From: JAFNAG01 sp963739235 | GTDB lineage: Bacteria > Acidobacteriota > UBA6911 | Direction of reading: 5' to 3' | DNA: 64,000 nt | NCBI GenBank assembly: GCA_963739235.1 | Contig: CAVTZY010000017.1 | Span: forward strand, 124,001 to 188,000 | Part shown: positions 18,807 through 27,504 of the stretch, one piece after another | Numbering within the stretch: the first letter of the stretch is position 1 | Layout of the letters: the number at the start of each line of letters is the position of its first letter | Position numbers and translations under genes: made by a program | Notes under the pieces: model-generated | Told to the model about the DNA's origin: nothing | The model's database searches: none | Seen by the model: only the letters and a program-made list of their open reading frames with translations

Positions 18807-20117
18807 GGTTAGGCTTCGTAAATAAATAAGGGTATCAACTCATTTATTCTTGGCAAATTTCGGGCTGATTATATAGTTCCACTCGCCGTGGAACTTATCG
18901 GGTTGAAGATTGACGCGTTTCATTTCCTCATTACTTACTTTGCGGCCGGTTGGATATGTAGTTCGATCCAGTCTGCATGTCACTTTCAGTCCCTTTGCCG
19001 TGGTTGTGTTTGCAATGAGCTTGACTATAGTCTCGTAGTCACGCAACGGTTCTCCTCGCCAATTCGAGGAGATAAAGGAAAAGAGACGGTGTTCGACCTT
19101 GTTCCATTTGCTTGTGCCAGGTGGAAAATGACATACCGAAAGGGTAAGTCCGGTTGCATCCGCGAATTTCTGCAGCTCGAGTTTCCAGAGCCGCAACCGC
19201 CAGCCATTGCTTCCCCCTGCGTCGGCAGTGATCAGTATCGTTGTCGCACCCGGATAGAGTCGCTTTCCTTCATAGCGCCACCATCCACGAATGGAAGCCA
19301 CGGCAAATTCCCCTGTGTCGTGATCCGTTCCCACATTGACAAAACCCCTGTTGCGGGCGATGTCGTAAATGCCATAGGGATAGGCACGCGGAACGTCAGG
19401 AGTAGGAAAGTCGTGACCGAGGACTTTCATTGGCTGTTTCGCTGAGAGCCACTGCCGGCCTGGATTATCGTAGTTGCCGATAAGTTCCTTCTTCTTGGTA
19501 TCTACCGAAATAACGGGAAGCCCTCGCGTGAGGCATCTCTTCACCGCGGCGTTGATGTGGCGAAATTGGGCGTCGCGGTCCGGATGGTCCTGCCCTTCCT
19601 CGGTTTTGCGATTGCTCTGGAGACTGTAATCGAGATCGTGAAGGATCTGAGCGACCTTCATATGGCTGACCGGGTGGTTTTGTTGGCCCAGTTCACTTGC
19701 AATTGTACGCGTGCTTTTGCAGATCCATCGCAGGGGAGATTCCGGATCGCCCCGCGTTTGACAATCGATCATCTCTTCCAATGTTTCCACGAGTAGTGGG
19801 TCAGAAGCAGTGATCGGCTTGCGGCCGGCTCCCGGGCGTCGAATGCGCCCCGGCAACGGCGCGAAACCCTCCTCAATCTCATGAATCCCTTTGGAGATCG
19901 CCTTGCGCGACAATCCACACGCGCGGCGTACCAGACTAACTCCTCCATAGCCCAACGCTATCGCTTCGTTGGCCGCCATAATGCGCCTCGTCCGTTCGTC
20001 CAAAAGAGGCCATACCGACCGGAGTTTCTGAGTGACCTTTGTAAGAGTGTCCATGCTCAGAAAGCATATCAGATAAATCGCTCAGATGACACCCTTATTT
20101 ATTTACGCCGCCTAACC
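18807..20117. mobile_element. ISAzo13-family insertion sequence
   Basis: A 1311-bp element with 31-bp terminal inverted repeats (18807-18837 and 20087-20117). The outer part is GGTTAGGC, then two mismatched bases, then CGTAAATAAATAAGGGTRTCA. A candidate 3-bp duplication ACG flanks it (18804-18806, 20118-20120). It contains one transposase gene. Insertion truncated the radical SAM gene on the left; on the right its terminal repeat supplies the stop codon of the glycosyltransferase gene. Confidence 0.85.
18840..20054 (-). CDS. ISAzo13-family transposase
   Basis: A 404-residue DDE transposase. The N-terminus is a helix-turn-helix region (RRACGLSRKAISKGIHEIE, then RIRRPGAGRKP). The catalytic core includes VISVDTKKKELIGNY (first Asp), ILITADAGGSNGWR (second Asp) and CHFPPGTSKWNKVEHRLFSFIS (Glu in the helix). 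Length and motif order match the ISAzo13 family. The frame is intact, so the element may be active. Its gene fills the space between the terminal repeats. Confidence 0.9.
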   Translation of the reverse strand: MDTLTKVTQKLRSVWPLLDERTRRIMAANEAIALGYGGVSLVRRACGLSRKAISKGIHEIEEGFAPLPGRIRRPGAGRKPITASDPLLVETLEEMIDCQTRGDPESPLRWICKSTRTIASELGQQNHPVSHMKVAQILHDLDYSLQSNRKTEEGQDHPDRDAQFRHINAAVKRCLTRGLPVISVDTKKKELIGNYDNPGRQWLSAKQPMKVLGHDFPTPDVPRAYPYGIYDIARNRGFVNVGTDHDTGEFAVASIRGWWRYEGKRLYPGATTILITADAGGSNGWRLRLWKLELQKFADATGLTLSVCHFPPGTSKWNKVEHRLFSFISSNWRGEPLRDYETIVKLIANTTTAKGLKVTCRLDRTTYPTGRKVSNEEMKRVNLQPDKFHGEWNYIISPKFAKNK

Positions 20118-21074
20118 ACGATCAACTTTCTGCCAGACCGCATCGACGGTTAGGTTTTCCAGGCAGCGATGGCCCGCGTCTGGATCGTGCCGGCATGCAA
20201 AACAGTCGCCGGCGTCCCTGATGACTGACACACACTTGCCCAGGGGAGCCCAATGCTCGGGCAGAGTCGGACCGAAAATGACCACGCACGGGATCTGCAG
20301 GCCGGCCGCAAGATGCGCGATTCCCGAGTCGTTGCCCACAAAGGCTCGACACTGTGCCATTACTGCCGCCAACAACTGCAAAGAAAGATGAGCAGCCAGA
20401 TATGAGCCACGCCCGAGCGCTCCCGCGAGTTCACATCCAAGTCCTTGCTCCGCCGGGCCTTCGACGATCAACAACTCCCCGGTCGCGCTCAGCCTGTTTG
20501 CCAGGTCCTGAAACTTCGACAGCGGCCAGCGCTTGGCCGCACTGCCGGCTCCGGGATGAAGAATGTAAATGGGCCGATGACCGGAAAATCCCTGGTCCTT
20601 GAGCCATTCTGATCCCTGCCTCCGGGCGGATGCGCCGATCGTGATTCCCGATGGGGGCAAAGCCAACGGAGGAGAGAGCCAGAGTTGGAGCGAATCGGCA
20701 AAAATGCGTGCGACATGCCGACGCTCTGCACCCTCCGGCTTCCATGGTGTAACCAGGCTACATGGGTGAATCCGCGCCAGCTGCGCCGCGAATGATCCGG
20801 TGCTTGAACCCGTCCAGGAGAGTATCCGGTCGTAGGAGCGCCAGAACTGCAGGTCTTTCGGAGGTACGGGTTCCCGCCCATAGAGCCGATGCAAAGGAAG
20901 GCTGGAGAACGAAAGGATTCGGTCGGCATAGCCGGATGCTACCGTGCCGGCGAAATCCGTGTTCGCTGCGAGCGTAATGCGCGCACTCTTGAATTGATCA
21001 CGCAGAATCCGGAGCGCCGGGAGGGAAAGAATGATGTCCCCAAGCGCTCCCGGGTGGATGACTAAGATCTCCAC
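20112..21074 (-). CDS. Glycosyltransferase family 9 (heptosyltransferase-like)
   Basis: A cytoplasmic, membrane-associated sugar transferase of the ADP-heptose:LPS type, used in lipopolysaccharide core building. Family marks are LVIHPGALGDIILSLPALR at the N-terminus and the nucleotide-sugar region LHPGAGSAAKRWP ... GNDSGIAHLAAGLQIPCVVIFGPTLPEHW. The GTG start shares one base with the stop of the upstream mrp gene, so the two are translationally coupled. The last codons and the TAG stop come from the terminal repeat of the neighbouring IS, so the natural C-terminus may have been altered by a few residues. Confidence 0.88.
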   Translation of the reverse strand: MEILVIHPGALGDIILSLPALRILRDQFKSARITLAANTDFAGTVASGYADRILSFSSLPLHRLYGREPVPPKDLQFWRSYDRILSWTGSSTGSFAAQLARIHPCSLVTPWKPEGAERRHVARIFADSLQLWLSPPLALPPSGITIGASARRQGSEWLKDQGFSGHRPIYILHPGAGSAAKRWPLSKFQDLANRLSATGELLIVEGPAEQGLGCELAGALGRGSYLAAHLSLQLLAAVMAQCRAFVGNDSGIAHLAAGLQIPCVVIFGPTLPEHWAPLGKCVSVIRDAGDCFACRHDPDAGHRCLENLTVDAVWQKVDRG

Positions 21075-22174
21075 TACTCGATGACCAGCAAATCCCGGCC
21101 ATTCTGATTGGCAATACTGACCTGGGCCGCAACGTTGGCTGCTATTTGCGCAAATGCCTTTCCTGCCGGGGATGCGGACTCACCAAGGACAATAGGTGCT
21201 CCGTTGTCTCCGCCTTCCCTGATGCCGAGATCAAGCGGCACTTCTCCCAGAAATGGAACTTCGTACTTCCGGGCCGTGATCTCGCCCCCGCCGTGATTGA
21301 AGATTGGAGTTCGGGTGCTGCACTTCGGGCACTCGAAATAGGACATGTTCTCGACGATCCCCAGGATCTCGACCCTCACCTGGCGGAACATCATGATGGC
21401 CTTGCGAGCATCCTGTAAAGCCACATCCTGCGGTGTGGTAACGACCACGGCGCCCATGAGTGGGACGGTCTGGGTCAGCGAAAGTTGCACATCCCCCGTT
21501 CCCGGAGGAAGATCGACCAGAAGATAGTCCAGTTCGCCCCAATCCACCTGGCGGACGAACTGTTGAATTACATTGTGGAGCATGGGGCCGCGCCAGATTA
21601 AAGGAGTGTCTTCTGCAGCCAGAAAACCCATTGACATCACCTTCACATCGAAGTTAACCAGCGGCTGAATCCTCTGGTTGATGGCGTGAGGCTGTCCGGT
21701 GATGCCCATCATCAGGGGGATGTTTGGACCATAAATATCTGCGTCCAGCAGGCCCACCTTTGCGCCAGCCTTGGCGAGTGCGACCGCGAGGTTGACGGTC
21801 ACGGTGCTTTTCCCGACGCCGCCCTTGCCGCTGCCGACCGCTACAATGTTTTTCACTCCGTCAATATCCTGTTTCCCCGGGCCGCTCCTGCCGGCAGTGA
21901 CTCTGGATGACATCTGGATTTCGACCTCACGGACGCCTTTCACCTTCATAACAGCCGCACGCGCCTGGTCTTCCATCTGCTTTTTCACCGGGCAGGCGGG
22001 AGTTGTGAGCTCGATTGTAAAGGAAACCTTCCCCTGAGCCACGTTGAGATTTTTGATGAAGTCCAGGGCGACGATGTCTTTGTGGAGATCCGGATCCTTC
22101 ACGAGGCGCAAGGCGTCGAGAATCTCCCGTTCCATGGGCGCTAACTCTTTACGATATTCTGAATTATGGTCCAT
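21074..22174 (-). CDS. mrp: Mrp/NBP35-family P-loop ATPase, Fe-S cluster carrier
   Basis: An iron-sulfur cluster carrier of the Mrp/ApbC type. The N-terminal MIP18-like (DUF59) domain has REILDALRLVKDPDLHKDIV. The P-loop domain has the deviant Walker A GSGKGGVGKST, the Walker region LLDADIYGPN, and LVDLPPGTGD. The pair CPKC near the C-terminus (YFECPKCSTR) is the bridging cluster ligand in this family. The start is uncertain: ATG 22174 is given, with TTG 22210 and ATG 22135 as alternatives. It is the first gene of a two-gene unit with the GT9 gene. Confidence 0.9.
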   Translation of the reverse strand: MDHNSEYRKELAPMEREILDALRLVKDPDLHKDIVALDFIKNLNVAQGKVSFTIELTTPACPVKKQMEDQARAAVMKVKGVREVEIQMSSRVTAGRSGPGKQDIDGVKNIVAVGSGKGGVGKSTVTVNLAVALAKAGAKVGLLDADIYGPNIPLMMGITGQPHAINQRIQPLVNFDVKVMSMGFLAAEDTPLIWRGPMLHNVIQQFVRQVDWGELDYLLVDLPPGTGDVQLSLTQTVPLMGAVVVTTPQDVALQDARKAIMMFRQVRVEILGIVENMSYFECPKCSTRTPIFNHGGGEITARKYEVPFLGEVPLDLGIREGGDNGAPIVLGESASPAGKAFAQIAANVAAQVSIANQNGRDLLVIE

Positions 22175-22264
22175 AGCCGTAACTATATGCCGCACGGAAA
22201 ACGCTGTCAACGTGCCCAGGTGATGGCTCGCAGGACCGGTCCGATAGAATCTGAATAAGGTCTG

Positions 22265-22489
22265 CTATTTGCGGAAAAAGTAGAGGATCAGGGTAAGCAC
22301 GAGGCTCAGCAGAATGGAGGTCGTAACAGGAAAATAGAAACGGAAGTTTTCCCGCTTGATGTTGATGTCCCCCGGAAGTCGTCCGAGTCTGAGGTAGGAG
22401 AAGAAATTCGTATAGCCGAGGAGAATTCCAATCACAACCAGGACCACGCCGACGACGATGAGCAAACGACCCACAGGAGCTATGGGCAC
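22265..22489 (-). CDS. DUF2905 small membrane protein
   Basis: A 74-residue protein with two transmembrane segments (about 8-28 and 52-71) around a polar loop, LRLGRLPGDINIKRENFRFYFP. The GRLPGDI motif defines DUF2905. Function is unknown. It lies between ndk and mrp on the same strand but is separated from ndk by a likely terminator, so it probably has its own promoter. Confidence 0.85.
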   Translation of the reverse strand: MPIAPVGRLLIVVGVVLVVIGILLGYTNFFSYLRLGRLPGDINIKRENFRFYFPVTTSILLSLVLTLILYFFRK

Positions 22490-22548
22490 ACCCTATAAGC
22501 CGGGGCCCTCTTGCCTTCTCCACCGCCGTTCGGTTCAACGGTGTTTGG

Positions 22549-22568
22549 AAAAAATCGGAGGGCCCGAT
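22549..22568 (-). terminator. Putative intrinsic terminator after ndk
   Basis: On the minus strand, ATCGG, the five-base loop GCCCT and CCGAT form a short stem followed directly by a run of six T. It ends the sucC-sucD-ndk unit. The stem is only five pairs, so efficiency is uncertain. Confidence 0.55.
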
Positions 22569-22601
22569 CATTCACCTTAAAAAAAATCGCAAGATATCGG
22601 T

Positions 22602-23021
22602 TTAATTGCAAGCTTCGAGCTGATTAAAAAAGTACGCCGTCTCGAAGGCCGCCGTTTCCGGAGCATCCGATCCGTGCGTGGTGTTGCGCTCGATGGAAAT
22701 GCCGAAATCCTTGCGGATGGTGCCCGGAGCGGCTTTGGCCGGATCCGTCGCCCCCATCAGATTGCGCCAGGTCACTATGGCGTCCTCGCCCGACAGGATC
22801 ATCAGGACCACGGGTCCTTCCGACATGAAGGTGGTCAGGCTGTCGAAAAACGGCCGCGCCTTGTGCACCGCGTAGAAGCCTTCCGCCTGCTTTTTGGACA
22901 GATGGGTCAGCTTCAGCGCCTTGATCCTCAGGCCATTCGACTCGATGCGCCGGATGATTTCGCCGATCAGATTGCGGGCGACCCCGTCAGGTTTGATGAT
23001 GGCCAGGGTTTGCTCGATCAT
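22602..23021 (-). CDS. ndk: Nucleoside diphosphate kinase
   Basis: Transfers the gamma-phosphate of ATP to nucleoside diphosphates through a phosphohistidine. The 139-residue length is normal. Family marks are TLAIIKPDGVARNLIG at the N-terminus and RNTTHGSDAPETA with catalytic His116. Its ATG overlaps the sucD stop by four bases (ATGA), so it is translationally coupled to succinyl-CoA synthetase, an arrangement fitting an enzyme that redistributes the nucleotide triphosphate made by SucCD. Confidence 0.96.
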   Translation of the reverse strand: MIEQTLAIIKPDGVARNLIGEIIRRIESNGLRIKALKLTHLSKKQAEGFYAVHKARPFFDSLTTFMSEGPVVLMILSGEDAIVTWRNLMGATDPAKAAPGTIRKDFGISIERNTTHGSDAPETAAFETAYFFNQLEACN

Positions 23022-23896
23022 CGGCCCCCCTTCATGGCTACGGCTACGGCCTCGCCGATGTCCGCAGGACTGGTTACGACGTGCAATCCGGCGTTGCGCA
23101 TGGCCTCCATCTTTTCAGCTGCGGTCCCTTTGCCGCCCGAAATGATCGCGCCGGCATGCCCCATCCTGCGTCCCGGGGGTGCAGTCTGTCCGGCAATGAA
23201 TCCGATCACAGGCTTTTTCATGTTCTGCTGAATATAGAGGGATGCCTCCTCTTCTGCCGTGCCGCCGATCTCGCCCATCATGACCACGGCGTGAGTTTCC
23301 GGATCCGCGTTGAACATTTTGAGGGCATCGATGAAGTTCGTGCCGATGATCGGATCGCCGCCGATCCCGATGCAGGTCGACTGCCCGAGACCTCTGGTCG
23401 TCAACTGGCCGACGCCCTCATAGGTCAAGGTGCCGCTGCGGGACACGACGCCGACATGCCCTTCCTTGAATATTCTGCCGGGCATGATGCCGATCTTGCA
23501 TTTTCCGGGGGAAATGATGCCGGGGCAATTCGGCCCGATCAACCGGCTCTTCGAATCGGCAAGCATGGAGGCGACTCGAACCATATCCAGCGTGGGAACC
23601 CCTTCAGTGATGCAGACGATCAGCGGCATCTCCGCTGCAATGGCCTCCATGATGGCGTCCGCCGCAAACGGAGGCGGGACGAAAATCACCGTAGCGTTGG
23701 CTCCTTCCTTTGCCATCGCCTCGGCAACCGTGTTGAAAACCGGGATGCCCTCGTGGGAGGTGCCTCCCTTGCCGGGCGTGACGCCGGCGACTACTTTAGT
23801 ACCATAAGCGATGCACTGCTGGGTATGAAACGATCCTTCGCGTCCCGTAATCCCCTGCACTGCCAAACGAGTGTTTTTATCAACGAGTATGGACAA
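23018..23896 (-). CDS. sucD: Succinate-CoA ligase (ADP/GDP-forming) subunit alpha
   Basis: TCA-cycle enzyme subunit that binds CoA and carries the phosphohistidine. Visible are the Rossmann-type CoA site near VQGITGREGSFHTQQCI, CPGIISPGKCKIGIMPG, and the active-site histidine in RRMGHAGAIISGGKGTA. The 292-residue length is standard. It follows sucC by 11 bases and overlaps ndk by four. Confidence 0.97.
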   Translation of the reverse strand: MSILVDKNTRLAVQGITGREGSFHTQQCIAYGTKVVAGVTPGKGGTSHEGIPVFNTVAEAMAKEGANATVIFVPPPFAADAIMEAIAAEMPLIVCITEGVPTLDMVRVASMLADSKSRLIGPNCPGIISPGKCKIGIMPGRIFKEGHVGVVSRSGTLTYEGVGQLTTRGLGQSTCIGIGGDPIIGTNFIDALKMFNADPETHAVVMMGEIGGTAEEEASLYIQQNMKKPVIGFIAGQTAPPGRRMGHAGAIISGGKGTAAEKMEAMRNAGLHVVTSPADIGEAVAVAMKGGR

Positions 23897-23907
23897 GGCA
23901 ATTCTCC

Positions 23908-25065
23908 TTATTTAGCCAGTGCAACAACTTTTTCCGCCGCATCCTTCATGCCATCGGCAACCGTGAACTTGAGCCCGGAGTTTCGCAGAATCTCCTGGCC
24001 CTGCTCGACGTTCGTCCCTTCCAGTCTTACAACCACCGGAACGCTGACGCCCATGGAGCGTGCCGCCTCGACAACTCCGCTGGCTACGATGTCGCAGCGC
24101 ATGATCCCGCCAAAGATGTTGATCAGAACCGCTTTGACATTCTTGTCTGCCAGCAGAATCTGGAATGCATTCCGCACCTGCTCGGCCGAAGCGCCGCCTC
24201 CCACATCGAGGAAGTTCGCCGGACTGCCGCCCGCAAGTTTGACGATGTCCATGGTGGCCATGGCCAGGCCTGCGCCGTTCACCATGCAGCCGATGGTGCC
24301 GTCAAGACGGATGTAGTTGATGCCGTAACGCGAAGCCTGGATTTCCAGCGGATCTTCCTCGTAATAATCCCGATACTCCAACAGATCCTTGTGCCGGTAA
24401 AGCGCGTTATCGTCGAAGTTGATCTTGGCATCCAGGGCGAGAAGCCTGCCGTCCTCGGTCAGCAGAAAGGGATTGATTTCGACAAGCGATGCGTCCGTGG
24501 CTTCAAAAGCGCGGTAAAGCGCAGTCATGAACTTTGTTGCCGGTCCCAGCAATTCCCCGGTCAAACCAAGGCCGAACGCCAGGCGGCGTGCATTGAATGC
24601 CTGGAAACCCACCTTGGGATCGATATACTCCTTGTTGATCAGATGAGGCGTTTCCGCAGCCACCTTCTCGATATCCATGCCGCCTTCGGTTGAGGTCATG
24701 AAAACCGGACGCTGGCTGGCGCGATCGATGACGATGCCCAGGTAGAATTCCTTCTTGATGCGCATGCCTTCTTCGATCAGCACACGCCTGACCCTGCGCC
24801 CTTCGGGTCCGGTCTGGTGGGTCACCAGTGTCATGCCGAGGATCTGGTGAGCCAGTTTCTCGGCTTCCGCAGGATTGGCGGCAAGCTTGACTCCGCCCCC
24901 TTTGCCGCGACCGCCTGCATGGATCTGCGCTTTAACTACGACCGTTCCGCCGAGTCGCGCAGCGATGTCATAGACCTCGTAAGGACTCGTCGCCACTTCG
25001 CCGCGGGGGATCGGAACACCGAACTGAGCTAGAATTTTCTTTGCTTGGTATTCGTGTATCTTCAC
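23908..25065 (-). CDS. sucC: Succinate-CoA ligase (ADP-forming) subunit beta
   Basis: ATP-grasp subunit that binds nucleotide and succinate. Visible are MKIHEYQAKKILAQFGVPIPRG at the N-terminus, VVKAQIHAGGRGKGGGVKLA, LVEINPFLLTEDG with the metal-binding Glu/Asn, and the C-terminal NIFGGIMRCDIVASGVV. The 385-residue length is normal. First gene of the sucC-sucD-ndk operon; start ATG 25065 has GGGAAG nearby. Confidence 0.97.
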   Translation of the reverse strand: MKIHEYQAKKILAQFGVPIPRGEVATSPYEVYDIAARLGGTVVVKAQIHAGGRGKGGGVKLAANPAEAEKLAHQILGMTLVTHQTGPEGRRVRRVLIEEGMRIKKEFYLGIVIDRASQRPVFMTSTEGGMDIEKVAAETPHLINKEYIDPKVGFQAFNARRLAFGLGLTGELLGPATKFMTALYRAFEATDASLVEINPFLLTEDGRLLALDAKINFDDNALYRHKDLLEYRDYYEEDPLEIQASRYGINYIRLDGTIGCMVNGAGLAMATMDIVKLAGGSPANFLDVGGGASAEQVRNAFQILLADKNVKAVLINIFGGIMRCDIVASGVVEAARSMGVSVPVVVRLEGTNVEQGQEILRNSGLKFTVADGMKDAAEKVVALAK

Positions 25066-25219
25066 GTGACTTCCCCTTCCCTGAGCAGCCCTACGCGTCC
25101 CAGGGATTCATCATCAGGTAAGTAAAGAGTGCACTCGAAGGAGTCTGTAGGGAGACCCCAGAAAAACGGGTTATTTTATTTCAGCGCGGGCGGGCAAGCA
25201 AATAAAAACACTCTCAGAT

Positions 25220-25332
25220 TTCGGATTTTGGATGCGGATTTAGGAATAGGCATGTGGGACTGGCGGGATGTCTGCCTTATTTTTGAAGATCAGTTCAATC
25301 CCAAATCGCAAATCCGCAATCCAAAACCCGAA
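25220..25332. repeat. Imperfect inverted repeat in the sucC/methyltransferase intergenic region
   Basis: The left arm TTCGGATTTTGGATGCGG (from 25220) pairs with CCGCAATCCAAAACCCGAA (to 25332), with a few mismatches. It occupies much of the roughly 310-base gap before the methyltransferase gene. AT-rich palindromes of this kind are widespread non-coding repeats; only one copy is in this window. Confidence 0.55.
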
Positions 25333-25378
25333 GGGTCCGATCTGCGCAGGTTGTCGGACGAACATGATAGAATGAGCC

Positions 25379-26347
25379 ATGCTGATTTGCCCGAAGTGCC
25401 GTTTGCACTTGAACTCGGAGAATGCTGGCGCTGCCGCCTGCGCGTGCGGGGAGGACTATCCTCGGTTGCCTGCGGGAGGGATAGATTTCCTCTGCGGCGA
25501 GGAGTTTGCGGATTTCGATCTCGACCCAGGTGACTGCCGGCAGCGGGTCTTGCTCGAGCAGGAAGCTGTGGGCGTCGCGGCGCGCATGCAGGACTTTCTC
25601 TCCCCGTTGATCCGGCGCTATGTGCGCTTTTCAGGAAAGGAATTGAGTGGTCTGACCGTGCTCGACTGCGGTTGCGGGAACGGTCTGTCCGTAGACATCT
25701 TGAGAGAGCGAGGAATAGACGCATGGGGGATCGATGCGGGCGGCGCGCGACACCGGCAGTGGCGTGAACGTCGCGCGGGCATTTACCTCATCTCAGCCAA
25801 TGCACTCCGGATCCCGTTCGCAGATGCAGCCTTCGATGTGGTCCTGTCGTCCGGTTTGGTGGAGCACATCGGCATTCACGAGGAAGAAGACAACGGCTAC
25901 CGCTCCCGGCGCCTGGCGGACTGCGACCGCCAGCGGCAGCAGTTTGTCCACGAACTCGTCCGCGTCCTGAAAAAGGACGGTTTCATCCTGCTGGACCATC
26001 CCAACGGAGCATTTCCCGCCGATTTCTGGCATGGCGGAGCAGCCGGCAGCATCCGTTGGCACCGGCCGTTTGGAGACATGCTGCCGCGCTTTTCGGAGAT
26101 CGTGAGGTACTTCCATCAGGCCGATTTTTCCATCCGGCTGCTGTCGCTGTCGCCGAGCCGCAGATTGAGTTTCAGTAAGGTCGGCGTTCATTGGTATGGG
26201 CGGATCTTTGCCCCTGCGATGAAGGCATGGCTCCGGGTAATGGAACCGAGGTCGATGAAGTTCCTGGCACGCAGCTGCTTGAACCCTTATTTGGTCACCA
26301 TCGCCTCCAGGCAGCCCCGACAACATGATTGGATTTACCCTGCGTAA
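25379..26347 (+). CDS. SAM-dependent methyltransferase with N-terminal zinc-ribbon-like segment
   Basis: A class I methyltransferase. The glycine-rich SAM loop is VLDCGCGNGLSVDIL (about 97-111), followed by the acidic GIDAGG, and ANALRIPFADAAFDVVLSSGLVEHIG, as in type-11 enzymes. The first 25 residues contain CPKC and CACG pairs, which may bind zinc, as in small-molecule or RlmA-like methyltransferases with an N-terminal finger. The substrate is unknown. It appears to be a single-gene unit. Confidence 0.8.
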   Translation: MLICPKCRLHLNSENAGAAACACGEDYPRLPAGGIDFLCGEEFADFDLDPGDCRQRVLLEQEAVGVAARMQDFLSPLIRRYVRFSGKELSGLTVLDCGCGNGLSVDILRERGIDAWGIDAGGARHRQWRERRAGIYLISANALRIPFADAAFDVVLSSGLVEHIGIHEEEDNGYRSRRLADCDRQRQQFVHELVRVLKKDGFILLDHPNGAFPADFWHGGAAGSIRWHRPFGDMLPRFSEIVRYFHQADFSIRLLSLSPSRRLSFSKVGVHWYGRIFAPAMKAWLRVMEPRSMKFLARSCLNPYLVTIASRQPRQHDWIYPA

Positions 26348-26461
26348 ACCACGGCTGAGCGACCTCCGTCAATCGCTACTGCCGAGCTGCAAGCCGCACT
26401 CAACACCAGCCACTTCAGAGACCAGGCGCGAAGCGCCGACAGGAAATAGCCCCGGCCGTGA

Positions 26462-26746
26462 GAGACTGTCTCAAAACTCCTGCGCGCGATGATATGCCAG
26501 CGAGTCCAGCCCTGGAAGGGCTGAAGACAGTAGCCCCGGGCAAGCGCAGCGCAGCCCGGGGTTTTGTGGAACCGGATCAAGAGCCCTGGGGGGGCGACGG
26601 AATGCATATGAGAATGAAAGACTTCCGTCGCCCCTCCCGGGGCTCTGGCACTGTGCTTGCCGTTACCGGGGGCAGCGCCGCTGCGCGGCTCGCCCCCGGC
26701 TACTTTCCCGGCGTCCCTCCGGGACGCACAGTTTTGAGACAGTCTC
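26462..26746. mobile_element. R2 element, MITE-like, with 17-bp perfect terminal repeats
   Basis: A 285-bp non-coding element starting GAGACTGTCTCAAAACT (26462-26478) and ending with its exact complement (26730-26746). It is flanked by GTGA on both sides (26458-26461, 26747-26750), a likely 4-bp target duplication. The interior is GC-rich hairpins. The piece ACAGTAGCCCCGGGCAAGCG also occurs inside R1 copy 1 at 7.77 kb. The rest of the 26348-27001 gap holds no gene I can support. Confidence 0.75.
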
Positions 26747-27001
26747 GTGAGGCCGGGGGGACGCGGCACCCACCAAAGCGCGCGCAGAAGGTGCGGCACA
26801 ACATGCCTCCGGAGTCCTCAAACGCTGAAGCCACACAAGCTTTGCCCCGGGACCTTTGAGACGCAGGCAAAAGGAATCTGACAAGCAATGAAGTTTTTGT
26901 TTGAATATTGTAAGTCGGAGCGGCCGTCTGCGACTAATGGGGCATGAAAGAGAGATGCTCATGGACATGCCGGACTGCAGCGGGAAACACGGGACCTGAT
27001 C

Positions 27002-27502
27002 GTGAAGACAGATAATCAACAACTGTTCCTGCTCATACTCGAGAAAAACAAGCGGCGCCTGGCAGCCATCGCCAGAAGCTACGCTGCCGCAGAGGATTGC
27101 GAAGATCTGTGCCAGGAGATCCTGCTGCAGGTCTGGAGGAGTCTCGACAGCTTCGAAGGCCGGGCTGCATTGGATACCTGGGTCTTCCGCGTGGCCTTAA
27201 ACACCGCCATGACATACCGCCGGAAAGAAATGAAACGCATCCGGCATATCGGATCGCATGCGGACTTATCCGAACTGCCGGCGGGTGCGTGGGAGAGCGA
27301 AGCCGGACATGAGCGGGAATTGCAATTGCTGAGAGATTTCGTCGTCACCCTGAAAAAAATCGACCGAGCCCTGTTTCTACTCTATCTGGAGAACCTCAGC
27401 TATGAGCAGATTTCGGAAATCACAGGATTGTCGGAAAACAACGTGGGTGTTCGGATCAACAGAATCAAACAGAATTTCATCGAGAGGCACATCGGAGGGT
27501 AG
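27002..27502 (+). CDS. ECF-type RNA polymerase sigma factor
   Basis: A 166-residue group IV sigma factor. Region 2 contains YAAAEDCEDLCQEILLQVWRSLDSFEG and WVFRVALNTAMTYRRKE; region 4 contains LYLENLSYEQISEITGLSENNVGVRINRIKQ, a helix-turn-helix for the -35 element. The start is GTG 27002, with only a weak ribosome site. Two bases separate its stop from the next gene, a membrane protein that is probably its regulator or partner. Confidence 0.92.
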   Translation: MKTDNQQLFLLILEKNKRRLAAIARSYAAAEDCEDLCQEILLQVWRSLDSFEGRAALDTWVFRVALNTAMTYRRKEMKRIRHIGSHADLSELPAGAWESEAGHERELQLLRDFVVTLKKIDRALFLLYLENLSYEQISEITGLSENNVGVRINRIKQNFIERHIGG

Positions 27503-27504
27503 CC

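Noticed and set aside
23081..24316. 411-codon plus-strand frame opposite sucCD
   Set aside because: Fully antisense to sucD and sucC, whose products are unmistakable. Shadow frame.
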